From NCBI GenBank assembly GCA_041485885.1, contig JBGPKL010000013.1:1-64000 (forward strand): a stretch of DNA of 64,000 nt, given 5' to 3'. This document shows positions 42,886 to 50,641 of the stretch, in pieces. The translations under genes were made by a program, and so were the position numbers. Origin of the DNA: JACQFZ01 sp041485885 (GTDB lineage Bacteria; Pseudomonadota; Gammaproteobacteria; Acidiferrobacterales; Sulfurifustaceae). Numbering within the stretch: position 1 is the first letter of the stretch; every line of letters starts with the position of its first letter. Under the pieces are notes generated by a model that did no database searches, was not told where the DNA came from, and saw only the letters and a list, made by a program, of their open reading frames with translations.

Positions 42886-44328
42886 CTACCGCGCAATCCG
42901 CTTCACGCCTTCTCGAATCGCGCGCTCGCCGAGCGTCGAGAAGCCGAGCACGAATTCGTTGCGCGGCGCCTTCGTGAGGTAGTAGACGCTCGCGCTGGAG
43001 AGCTGGACTTTGCGTTTCAGCGCGCGCTGCTCGATCGCATCGTCCTCGAACCGCGCCAGTACACTCATCCCGGCCGGATCGCCGTATAGGCGAACGGCCT
43101 CGCCGAAGTGACGGCCCAACGCCTCGATGAGCGCGTCCCGCCGCCGGCCGTAGAGCCGCCGCATGCGGCGGACGTGGCGTTCGAGGTGGCCCTCGCTCAG
43201 AAAATCCGCGAGCGCGGCTTGTTCGAGCATCGGCGTGTGCCGGTCGGCGAGCCACTTCGCGCGCGTGAATGTCGGCGCGAGAGACGGCGGCACGATAACG
43301 TAGCCGACGCGCAAACCCGGGAACATCACCTTCGAGAACGTTCCGCAATAAACGACCGGCACGTCATGCGCCAATCCCTGGAGGGCGGGCAGCGGCGGTC
43401 CGCTGTAGCGATACTCGCTGTCGTAGTCGTCTTCGATGATGACCGCTCGGCTCCGACGCGCCCACTCGATCAACGCCAGGCGACGCTTGAGCGACATCGA
43501 AACACCCGTCGGAAACTGATGCGACGGAGTGACGTACACCAATCGCGCTCTCTCACCGATGTCATCGACCATGACCCCCTCGGCGTCGATCGACACCGGC
43601 CGAAGCTCGGCGCCGTGGGCATTGAAAATCCGACGCGTGCCCAAATAGCCGGGGTTCTCGAAAGCGACCGTTTCGCCCGGTTCGAGCAGCAGACGGGCGC
43701 TGAAGTCGAGTGCTTGCTGCGAGCCGTTGACGACGATGATTTGTTCCGGCGTGCATTGCACCGCGCGCGAGCGCGCGACGTACGCGGCGATTTCACGGCG
43801 CAGCCGAGGATAGCCCTGGGCGGCTTTCGCGTAATCGAAAAGTTCCGGCTCCGCTTTGCGCAAGTGACGCGTCATGAGGCTGCGCCACAGAGCAAACGGA
43901 AAGTGATCGAGATCCGGCCCCCAGCGCGAGAAGCAGATGAAGCCCGGGGGTGTCGCCGGATAAACGAAGTCGTCGCGCAGCCGCGCGCCGAAGCGCGACA
44001 GGTGTACCGGCGCCGGTTCAGCGGCGCGCCGCCGTGGCGCCAACCGCGGGCGCAGCAGCTCGTCCGGCAGCTCGCGGCACACGAACGTTCCCGAGCCGTG
44101 CGTCGCTTGCAGATAACCTTCGGCGATGAGCTGCTCGTACGCTTGCGTTACCGTGCTGCGCGACACGCCGACGCCGTCCGCGAGCTCGCGCGTGGACGGC
44201 ACGCGTTCGCCGCCGCGGAATCGGCCGGTGAGTATTCCGTCGCGCCACGCCTCGTAGATCTGCCGATGGATTGGCATGGCGGACGCGGTATCGACGACGA
44301 TGGCGGAGCGCATAAGTGGACTGGCCAA
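42886..44328 (-). CDS. MocR-family regulator (GntR HTH + aminotransferase-fold domain)
   Basis: A 480-residue fusion. Residues 16-80 are a GntR winged helix (IYEAWRDGILTGRFRGGERV, STRELADGVGVSRSTVTQAY) and residues 100-480 a class I aminotransferase domain with the PLP lysine in YCGTFSKVMFPGLRVGYVIV. MocR proteins such as PdxR and GabR use PLP as a cofactor sensor for vitamin B6, GABA or other amino compounds. It is divergent from a GNAT gene, a usual target arrangement. A second start at 44313 is equally acceptable. Confidence 0.88.
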   Translation of the reverse strand: MASPLMRSAIVVDTASAMPIHRQIYEAWRDGILTGRFRGGERVPSTRELADGVGVSRSTVTQAYEQLIAEGYLQATHGSGTFVCRELPDELLRPRLAPRRRAAEPAPVHLSRFGARLRDDFVYPATPPGFICFSRWGPDLDHFPFALWRSLMTRHLRKAEPELFDYAKAAQGYPRLRREIAAYVARSRAVQCTPEQIIVVNGSQQALDFSARLLLEPGETVAFENPGYLGTRRIFNAHGAELRPVSIDAEGVMVDDIGERARLVYVTPSHQFPTGVSMSLKRRLALIEWARRSRAVIIEDDYDSEYRYSGPPLPALQGLAHDVPVVYCGTFSKVMFPGLRVGYVIVPPSLAPTFTRAKWLADRHTPMLEQAALADFLSEGHLERHVRRMRRLYGRRRDALIEALGRHFGEAVRLYGDPAGMSVLARFEDDAIEQRALKRKVQLSSASVYYLTKAPRNEFVLGFSTLGERAIREGVKRIAR

Positions 44329-44340
44329 GATTAGCAGAAG

Positions 44341-44359
44341 TGGTACTTTTTAGTAACCA
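44341..44359. promoter_or_regulatory. Imperfect inverted repeat in the MocR/GNAT intergenic region
   Basis: TGGTAC-TTTTTA-GTAACCA at 44341-44359 pairs TGGTAC with GTAACCA with one unpaired base. It is in the 79-bp divergent region between the MocR start (44328) and the GNAT start (44408), so it may be the regulator's operator. MocR sites are often direct repeats, which this is not. Confidence 0.35.
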
Positions 44360-44407
44360 ATTTAGGCGCTACCTTTCGCCGTCGCAATCGATCGCGGGAG
44401 GCAACAA

Positions 44408-45022
44408 ATGATCAAGCCGCATCCGGTTACGCTCGAGGGCCACGGCGTTCGGCTGGAACCCTTGGCGCGTGAACATCACGACGGCTTGGTGGCCGCCAGC
44501 AACGACGGCGAACTTTGGCGCCTCTGGTTCACCGTCGTCCCGGAGCCGGAACAGACGCATGCGTACATCGCAACCGCGCTCGCCGGTCAACAGTCGGGCC
44601 ACATGCTTCCGTGGGTGGTGCGCGAATTGAGTAGCGGCGACGTTGTCGGCAGCACACGCTATCACGACGTGGTTGCGGCGATCGATCGGGTCGAAATCGG
44701 CTACACCTGGTACGCCCAACGCTGGCAGCGCCGCTACGTGAACAGCGCCTGCAAGCTACTGCTGCTCGCGCACGCGTTTGATACGCTGGGTTGCCGTGTC
44801 GTCGGCTTGCGCACCGACAATTTCAATTTCACGTCGCAGCGCGCGATCGAAGCGTTGGGCGCGAAGAGGGACGGCGTGATCCGTCATCACCACGCGCGCC
44901 GCGATGGGTCGGCGCGCGATACGGTGATGTACAGCATCCTGGCGAGTGAATGGCCGGACGTGAAGCGACATCTCGAGCTGCGCTTGGCGCGCCACGGTGG
45001 TGTCGCGCTACGTAAGGTTTGA
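44408..45022 (+). CDS. GNAT acetyltransferase, RimJ/RimL type
   Basis: A 204-residue acetyltransferase, starting MIKPHPVTLEGHGVRLEPLA, with the RimJ-like core GDVVGSTRYHDVVAAIDRVE, IGYTWYAQRWQRRYVNSACK and LGCRVVGLRTDNFNFTSQRA. The family acetylates amino groups of ribosomal proteins or small molecules. It is divergent from the MocR regulator, and its product may be part of the amino-compound response. GGAGG precedes the start. Confidence 0.85.
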   Translation: MIKPHPVTLEGHGVRLEPLAREHHDGLVAASNDGELWRLWFTVVPEPEQTHAYIATALAGQQSGHMLPWVVRELSSGDVVGSTRYHDVVAAIDRVEIGYTWYAQRWQRRYVNSACKLLLLAHAFDTLGCRVVGLRTDNFNFTSQRAIEALGAKRDGVIRHHHARRDGSARDTVMYSILASEWPDVKRHLELRLARHGGVALRKV

Positions 45023-45044
45023 AGCAAAATGGTTCGTGTCGTGA

Positions 45045-45064
45045 ATTCCCAGTTTCTCTGGAAT
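45045..45064. repeat. Diverged dRS3-like repeat
   Basis: ATTCCC-AGTTTCTC-TGGAAT is the ATTCCC-N8-GGGAAT form with one mismatch in the right half. It sits 23 bases after the GNAT stop and may contribute to transcript ending. Same family as 11731. Confidence 0.6.
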
Positions 45065-45126
45065 GGCGACTTTGCGCTTGATCGGCGCTCCCGTAAATTT
45101 CGTGATCGGTTAGGAGGCAAGCAACC

Positions 45127-45630
45127 ATGAGCAGCTCACCACAACTACGTCGCGCCGACCGACAGCTTAGTGAAGCGCGCGTCGTGGAAATGCTCGCGCG
45201 CGGTTACTGCGGGCGGCTCGCGACGATCGGCGCGGACGGTACGCCCTACGTGGTGCCGCTTCTTTATGTATTGCTGGACGGACAAGTGTACGTGCACAAC
45301 ACGAGTGCGCGCGGACATCTGCGCGAAAACATCGATCACAACGCGCGCGCCTGCTTCGAGGTCGATGACCGGGCGACGTCTTCGCTTACGGGCGCTTCGA
45401 GTGCGACACCGCGATCAGCTACCGTAGCGTCATCGCGTTCGGCACGGTGCGGATCGTGGAGGATCGCGAAGAGAAAACGCGCTTCTGCACGGCGCTCATG
45501 GAGAAGTACGCGCCGAACGTATCATCGCCAGCATCCGGCGGGGCGAGTCGGTCGGCTCGGCACGCCACGCGCGGCGAGGCGCATCCGCCGATGTCGCTGC
45601 GCTGGCAGCAGCGCCCCGACGAAGTGAAGC
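45127..45630 (+). pseudogene. PPOX-fold flavin-type protein, frameshifted
   Basis: The start is intact (AGGAGG at a normal distance, MSSSPQLRRADRQLSEARVV) and residues 25-82 are a PPOX split barrel (GYCGRLATIGADGTPYVVPL). Near 45369-45371 the frame slips: the expected PGDVFAYGRFECDTAISYRS continues in another frame, then IVEDREEKTRFCTALMEKYA, then a further breakdown after about 45515. At least one single-base loss plus 3' decay are needed, so the gene looks dead unless there is a sequencing error. It is the second damaged gene of this fold in the window. Confidence 0.8.
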
Positions 45631-45880
45631 GGATCGACACGTACAACCAGCAGCAAAAGTCGTTGTTGCTGCGCTCGCCGGGAAAGCCCAAGCACGACCC
45701 GGCGCTCCGCCAGAAGTTTCGGGTCGACCCACCGGACGGAACCACACCACCCGGTAAGCCCGCGCAAAACGCCGCTGCCGGCAGCAGTAACTACGCCTCC
45801 CTACGGGCGCCGTCGCTGACTTCACGCGGCCGTGCAAGTTCGTTGCAAGGAATCGACTAAGGAAGGTCTGAACAATTCGA

Positions 45881-45980
45881 TGTAGGGTGCGTTCCACGCA
45901 CCATTTCATCGATTCGGTATCGTCGCGCAGAGCGTGGCTGATCGCTGGTGCTCGCGGCGCACCATGGTGCATCACATCCG
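45881..45980. repeat. TAGGGTGCG-type palindromic repeat
   Basis: GGTGCGT-TCC-ACGCACC (45886-45902) is a perfect 7-bp hairpin in a GTAGGGTGCG context, followed at about 45946 by GGTGC/GCACC and the palindrome ACCATGGT. This is a common intergenic repeat style. The surrounding 700-base gap (45631-46331) contains no credible gene; the short frames in it conflict and lack ribosome-binding sites. Confidence 0.5.
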
Positions 45981-46331
45981 CCGATTGTATTGCCGCGGTG
46001 CAAGCCGTTTCCCCGGCATCGTTCCCTCCCGGTCTCTGCTCAAGCTGATCAACAGCTTGAGTGATCATCGCCATCCGGCACGCCGTTTGCTCAGGCAATG
46101 CGAAGTCGCCGGCGGCCGATGCCGGTACGGCGAAGAGGGGACGCGTTTATCGCCGCACGTACATTCCGAAAGGAATGGACGCTCGCTTGTTGCTGTTCGA
46201 CGCGGTGATTCAGCGAGAGACTGTTCGGGCAAGGACGCTTTCGGATTTTTGCGATGGCGTCAATAACAATGGGGCGTGCCAGATTGTATGAACACGTCCA
46301 ACGATAGGCGCGCACATGAGGCCCGGCCGCT

Positions 46332-47021
46332 ATGCAAACCGCTAAACCAGGTTTTCGTCTCGGTATCTACGTGTTCAAGGACGCGGAGATCGTCGACTTC
46401 GCCGCGCCTTACGGCGTGTTCTCAGTCGCGCGCCGCTACGATCCCGAGCTCGACGTTTTTCTGATCGCCGATTCGAATCGTCCGGTGCAGGCGCAGGCCG
46501 GCTTCACGATGCTGCCCAACTACAGCTTCAACGACGCGCCGGCGATGGACGCGTTTCTCATCCCCGGCGGTTTCGGCACGCGTCAGGAGATGCACAACCA
46601 GCGCCTGTTTTCCTACGTGCGAAATCTGCCCGACGCGTGTTTGCTGACCAGCGTATGCACCGGCTCGTGGATTTACGCGCGCATGGGGCTGCTCGATGGT
46701 CTCGCGGCGACCAATCGCAAGGAACCGGACCGGCTCGAATCCTCGAGCCTCGGCATGATTCCGATCGATCGTCTCGCGAAGCTCGCGCCGGCGTGCCGCG
46801 TTTCGCGTGCGCGCGTCGTCGACAGCGGACGTATCGTCACCGCCGGTGGCATCGCCGCGGGAATGGAGATGGGTTTCCATCTGCTGCGCCGCGCCGGCTA
46901 CGCCGAGGACTGGATCGCCGACGTCGCGCGCACCATGGAGTACAAAGCCGCGTACGACATCTATCGCCGCGACGTGGAGTACGCCACGCCGAGCGCCCGT
47001 CCACTTGAAGCTATCAGCTAA
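46332..47021 (+). CDS. DJ-1/PfpI-family protein (isonitrile hydratase-like), first gene of the cyanate operon
   Basis: A 229-residue single DJ-1/PfpI domain. The nucleophile elbow is SVCTGSWIYARMGLLDG, giving a cysteine nucleophile in a CTGS context as in InhA-type isonitrile hydratases, and AFLIPGGFGTRQEMH is the oxyanion region. Isonitrile hydratases form N-substituted formamides; that activity here is inference. It ends 17 bases before the transporter binding protein, so it belongs to the cyanate operon. A GAGG about ten bases upstream serves as ribosome-binding site. Confidence 0.78.
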   Translation: MQTAKPGFRLGIYVFKDAEIVDFAAPYGVFSVARRYDPELDVFLIADSNRPVQAQAGFTMLPNYSFNDAPAMDAFLIPGGFGTRQEMHNQRLFSYVRNLPDACLLTSVCTGSWIYARMGLLDGLAATNRKEPDRLESSSLGMIPIDRLAKLAPACRVSRARVVDSGRIVTAGGIAAGMEMGFHLLRRAGYAEDWIADVARTMEYKAAYDIYRRDVEYATPSARPLEAIS

Positions 47022-47038
47022 CCCCTCGGGAGAAGCAC

Positions 47039-48403
47039 ATGTCTATCTTTCGCAACCCGTTCGATCCGAAACAAAAGCTGTCGTGCAGTTGCGGACAGCA
47101 CGTCAACCAAGCGGCACACGATGCCGCCGACGCGACGCCGTCGCTCGAAGACTCGCACCGGCGCGTACTGGAAACCGCGGTGATGCGCGCCGTGTTCCCG
47201 CGCGATGGCGAACGCCGCCGCTTCTTGCAGACCGTCGGCGCCGGTTCGGCTTACAGCATCCTCTCGTCGATCTTCCCGTTCGCCTCGCTGCAGGCGATGG
47301 CGGACGAAAAGAAGCCGCTCGAGAAGAAGGATCTCAAAGTCGGCTTCATCCCGATCACGTGCGGTGCGCCGATCATCATGGCGCACCCGCTCGGCTTCTA
47401 TAGTAAGTACGGGCTGAACGTCGAAGTCATCAAGACCGCGGGTTGGGCGGTGATTCGCGACAAGACGCTCAACAAGGAATACGACGCGGCGCACATGCTG
47501 TCGCCGATGCCGCTCGCGATTACCATCGGTGCCGGTTCGGCGTCGCAGCCGTTCTATATGCCCGCCGTGGAGAACATCAACGGTCAAGCGATCACGCTGT
47601 CGATGAGGCACAAAGACAAGCGCGATCCGAAGCAGTGGAAAGGCTTCAAGTTCGCCGTCCCGTTCGACTATTCGATGCATAATTTTCTGTTGCGCTACTA
47701 CGTCGCGGAAGCCGGCCTCGACCCGGATAAGGACATCCAGATCCGCTCAGTGCCGCCGGCCGAAATGGTCGCGAACTTGCGCGCCGACAACATCGACGGC
47801 TTCCTCGGCCCCGATCCGTTCAATCAGCGCGCCGTGTACGAGGGCGTCGGTTTCATTCATATCCTGAGCAAGGAGATTTGGGACGGGCACCCGTGCTGTG
47901 CGTTTGCGGCGAGCGAGGAGTTCGCGAAGACCAACCCTAACGCGTTCGCGGCGCTGTTCAAGTCCATTGTCGATGCCACGCACTACGCGTCCAAGAAGGA
48001 AAACCGCGCCGAGATTGCAAAAGCGATCGCGCCGAAGAATTATCTGAATCAGCCGGAGGAAGTTATCGCCGCCGTGTTGACCGGTCAGTTCGACGACGGT
48101 CTCGGCAACAAGCGCAGCGTGCCGGATCGCATCGACTTCAACCCGTTCCCGTGGCACTCGATGGGTGTATGGATTCTGACGCAGATGAAGCGCTGGGGTT
48201 ACATCAAAGGCGAGGTGAACTACCAGCAAATCGCCGAGCAGGTCTACCGCGCGGCCGATTGCGGCAAGATCATGAAGGAGCTCGGCTACACGCCGCCCGC
48301 GAGCACGTACGCGAAGTACACCATCATGGGCAAGCTGTTCGATCCGGCGCGGCCCGAGGCGTACGTGAAGAGCTTCAAGATCGCCAGGGCGCAAGAGGCG
48401 TAG
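47039..48403 (+). CDS. NrtA/CmpA-family ABC transporter substrate-binding protein, Tat-exported
   Basis: A 454-residue binding protein. Residues 1-55 form an unusual N-terminal extension with C16-x-C18-x2-H21 (KLSCSCGQHVNQ), followed by a twin-arginine signal at 58-80 (GERRRFLQTVGAGSAYS). The ligand domain starts LKVGFIPITCGAPIIMAHPL and is NrtA/CmpA-like. Relatives bind nitrate, bicarbonate or cyanate; with cyanase in the operon, cyanate is most likely. GGGAGAAG precedes the start. Confidence 0.85.
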   Translation: MSIFRNPFDPKQKLSCSCGQHVNQAAHDAADATPSLEDSHRRVLETAVMRAVFPRDGERRRFLQTVGAGSAYSILSSIFPFASLQAMADEKKPLEKKDLKVGFIPITCGAPIIMAHPLGFYSKYGLNVEVIKTAGWAVIRDKTLNKEYDAAHMLSPMPLAITIGAGSASQPFYMPAVENINGQAITLSMRHKDKRDPKQWKGFKFAVPFDYSMHNFLLRYYVAEAGLDPDKDIQIRSVPPAEMVANLRADNIDGFLGPDPFNQRAVYEGVGFIHILSKEIWDGHPCCAFAASEEFAKTNPNAFAALFKSIVDATHYASKKENRAEIAKAIAPKNYLNQPEEVIAAVLTGQFDDGLGNKRSVPDRIDFNPFPWHSMGVWILTQMKRWGYIKGEVNYQQIAEQVYRAADCGKIMKELGYTPPASTYAKYTIMGKLFDPARPEAYVKSFKIARAQEA

Positions 48404-48407
48404 CCAC

Positions 48408-49199
48408 GTGCTTTCGCTTCCGCTGCGCGCGGCGATCCTCTCGGTACTGCTGCTGGCGGTTCTGCTCGGCGCGTGGGAGCTCGCCACCCAGGCGCCAAGT
48501 GGCGGCGCGCCGGTCGGTGCGCGCCTGCCGGGCCCGTCGAAGATCATCAAGCACGCGATCACTGAGCTGTCGCATCCGTTCTACGACGCCGGCTCGAACG
48601 ACAAAGGCATCGGGATTCAACTCGCGTACTCGATCGGGCGCGTGCTCGCCGGCTACTGGCTCGCGGTGCTGATCGCGATCCCGGTCGGGTTCGTCATCGG
48701 CATGTCGCCGATGTGGCAGCGCGCGCTCGATCCTTATATACAAGTGCTGAAGCCGATCTCCCCGCTCGCGTGGATGCCGCTCGCCCTGTATGTCATCAAA
48801 GATTCGGCGATGTCCTCGATTTTCGTGATTTTCATCTGTTCCATTTGGCCGATGCTTATCAACACCGCCTTCGGCGTCGCGACCGTACGGCGCGATTACA
48901 TCAATGTCGCGCGCACGCACGAGCTGTCCCGGTTCGAAACGGCGATCAAGGTCATTCTGCCGGCGGCCGCACCGACGATTCTCACCGGCATGCGCATTTC
49001 GATCGGTATCTCCTGGCTGGTCATCGTCGCCGCCGAGATGCTCGTCGGCGGCACCGGCATCGGCTACTACGTCTGGAACGAGTGGAACAATTTGAACTTG
49101 AACAGCGTGATCTTCTCGATCCTCATGATCGGTTTGATCGGCATGCTGCTCGATCAAATGCTCGCGCGGGCGCAGCGATTCGTGCAGTACGTTGATTAG
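48408..49199 (+). CDS. NrtB-like ABC transporter permease
   Basis: A 263-residue permease with five or six helices, the first at residues 9-25 (AILSVLLLAVLLGAWELA). The EAA-type loop RRDYINVARTHELSRFETAI lies near residue 165, with conserved glycine, and the C-terminal helix near 230-255. It forms the membrane channel for the cyanate/nitrate-type importer. The start is GTG at 48408, four bases after the binding-protein stop, so translation is tightly coupled. An 82-base repeat follows before the ATPase gene. Confidence 0.85.
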   Translation: MLSLPLRAAILSVLLLAVLLGAWELATQAPSGGAPVGARLPGPSKIIKHAITELSHPFYDAGSNDKGIGIQLAYSIGRVLAGYWLAVLIAIPVGFVIGMSPMWQRALDPYIQVLKPISPLAWMPLALYVIKDSAMSSIFVIFICSIWPMLINTAFGVATVRRDYINVARTHELSRFETAIKVILPAAAPTILTGMRISIGISWLVIVAAEMLVGGTGIGYYVWNEWNNLNLNSVIFSILMIGLIGMLLDQMLARAQRFVQYVD

Positions 49200-49220
49200 G
49201 AACAGCGCCAAACGTGTGTA

Positions 49221-49302
49221 TGTAGGTTGGGTGGAGCGCAGCGTAACCCAACAAAATATTATTTCGGTGGGTTACGGCGCTGCGCGCCTAACCCACCCTA
49301 CA
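49221..49302. repeat. TGTAGGTTGGG-type inverted repeat inside the cyanate operon
   Basis: TGTAGGTTGGGT (49221-49232) pairs with ACCCACCCTACA (49291-49302) with one mismatch, and inner arms GGAGCGCAGCGTAACCCAAC and GTGGGTTACGGCGCTGCGCG continue the fold. A related copy is at 55084 and a TAGGGTGCG variant at 45881. The 127-base gap between permease and ATPase genes is wholly occupied by it, an interruption of a normally tight operon. Confidence 0.65.
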
Positions 49303-49325
49303 TGGGTTACTCGCCTCCGATAAAA

Positions 49326-50170
49326 ATGTCCGACACTTTCTTAAAAGTAGAAAACCTCGCGCGCCACTATCCCGCGCCCAAAGGTGCGGAAGCGCTCACG
49401 GTGTTCGAGCAGGTGAACTTCTCGATTCAGAAGGGCGAGTTCGTTTGCATCATCGGCCATTCCGGTTGCGGCAAATCGACGATCCTCAACATCCTCGCCG
49501 GTCTCGACGAAGCGAGCGAAGGCGCCGTGATCATGGACCACAAGGAAATCGCCGGTCCCAGCTTGGACCGCGGCGTCATCTTTCAGAATCACAGTCTGCT
49601 GCCCTGGAAGTCGGCGCTGAAGAACGTGACGTTCGCGGTGCACGCGCGCTGGCGCGACTGGAGCAAGCAGAAGGTGCTGGAGCACAGCCTGCGTTACCTG
49701 GAGCTGGTCGGGCTGAAGGGCACCGAGACGCGCCGGCCGGCGCAGCTATCCGGCGGCATGCGCCAACGCGTCGGTATCGCCCGCGCCTTCGCGGGAACAT
49801 TCAGGAGGAGCTGATCCGCATCTGGGACAAGACCGGCCAAACCGTGTTCATGATTACGCACGACGTGGATGAAGCCATTCTCCTCGCCGACCGCGTGCTG
49901 CTTATGACCAACGGGCCGAACGCCGTCGTCGCGGAGTCGGTCGCCATCGACATTCCGCGCCCGCGCGATCGCACGCAGATCATTCACCAACCGGCGTATT
50001 ACGCGATCCGCAATCACCTGGTGGAGTTCCTGGTAAAGCGCTCGAAGACGTTCCGCGGCCAGCCGCCGAAGAACTATGACGCCAAGCATCCGCCCGTACT
50101 GCGCCCGGGTCTCGACGCCGGCGCGCTGGCGGAAGCCGCGAGCCTCGCCAAAACCGCATCCCGTCATTAA
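49326..50170 (+). pseudogene. NrtD/CynD-like ABC transporter ATPase, inactivated by a deletion
   Basis: The first frame (49326-49814) contains Walker A GHSGCGKST, the Q-loop VIFQNHSLLPWKS and signature LSGGMRQRVGIARAFA, then stops. The second frame (from about 49793, offset by two) resumes NIQEELIRIWDKTGQ and carries the H-loop MITHDVDEAILLADRV to the end. The stretch holding Walker B and D-loop, normally LLLDEPFGALDALTRG, is missing. Counting expected residues gives a loss of about 61 bases, which also explains the frame change. CGC flanks the break. Real lesion or assembly error cannot be told from sequence. Confidence 0.85.
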
Positions 50171-50197
50171 CTTTTCTTGCACAAAGGAGTGCAACCC

Positions 50198-50641
50198 ATG
50201 ACTCGCATCGACGTTACCGAACAAATCATCGCCACCAAAATCAAGAAGGGTCTGAAGTGGGCCGACGTCGCGAAGGCCGTCGGCCAAAGCAAAGAGTGGG
50301 TCACCGCCGGCCTGCTCGGCCAGATGACGTTCACCAAAGAACAGGCGGAGATTATTGGCAAGACGTTCAGTCTGTCCGCGGATGCCGTCCAGTTACTGCA
50401 AGTCGTGCCGTACAAAGGCTCGCTTCCGACGGCGGTGCCGACCGACCCGCTCATCTATCGCTTCTACGAGCTGGTCAACGTCTACGGCACGACCTTGAAG
50501 GAGCTGATCCACGAAGAATTCGGCGACGGCATCATGAGCGCCATCGATTTCAAAATGGATCTCACCCGCGAGCCCGACCCCAAAGGCGACCGCGTGCATA
50601 TCGTCATGAGCGGGAAGTTCTTGCCGTACAAGACGTACTGA
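50198..50641 (+). CDS. cynS: Cyanase (cyanate hydratase)
   Basis: A 147-residue cyanase converting cyanate plus bicarbonate to ammonia and carbon dioxide. The catalytic residues fall at R88, E91 and S114, a constant offset of eight from Arg96, Glu99 and Ser122 of the E. coli enzyme: IYRFYELVNVYG and GDGIMSAIDFKM. The N-terminal helical domain includes KGLKWADVAKAVGQSKEWVT. Start 50198 has AAAGGAG about ten bases upstream. Last gene of the operon; it ends immediately next to the convergent FAD-dehydrogenase stop. Confidence 0.95.
   Translation: MTRIDVTEQIIATKIKKGLKWADVAKAVGQSKEWVTAGLLGQMTFTKEQAEIIGKTFSLSADAVQLLQVVPYKGSLPTAVPTDPLIYRFYELVNVYGTTLKELIHEEFGDGIMSAIDFKMDLTREPDPKGDRVHIVMSGKFLPYKTY

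Noticed and set aside
45859..45880. GGAAGGTCTGAACAATTC, resembling an IS5-type terminal repeat
   Set aside because: No transposase remnant or matching inverted copy was found on either side.
45496..46098. 200-residue minus-strand frame in the gap after the PPOX pseudogene
   Set aside because: Low-complexity Arg/Ala-rich sequence with no start context; it crosses repeats and decayed DNA.
49326..50170. Programmed frameshift explaining the split ATPase
   Set aside because: A slip of the ribosome cannot restore the missing Walker B and D-loop residues; a deletion is required.
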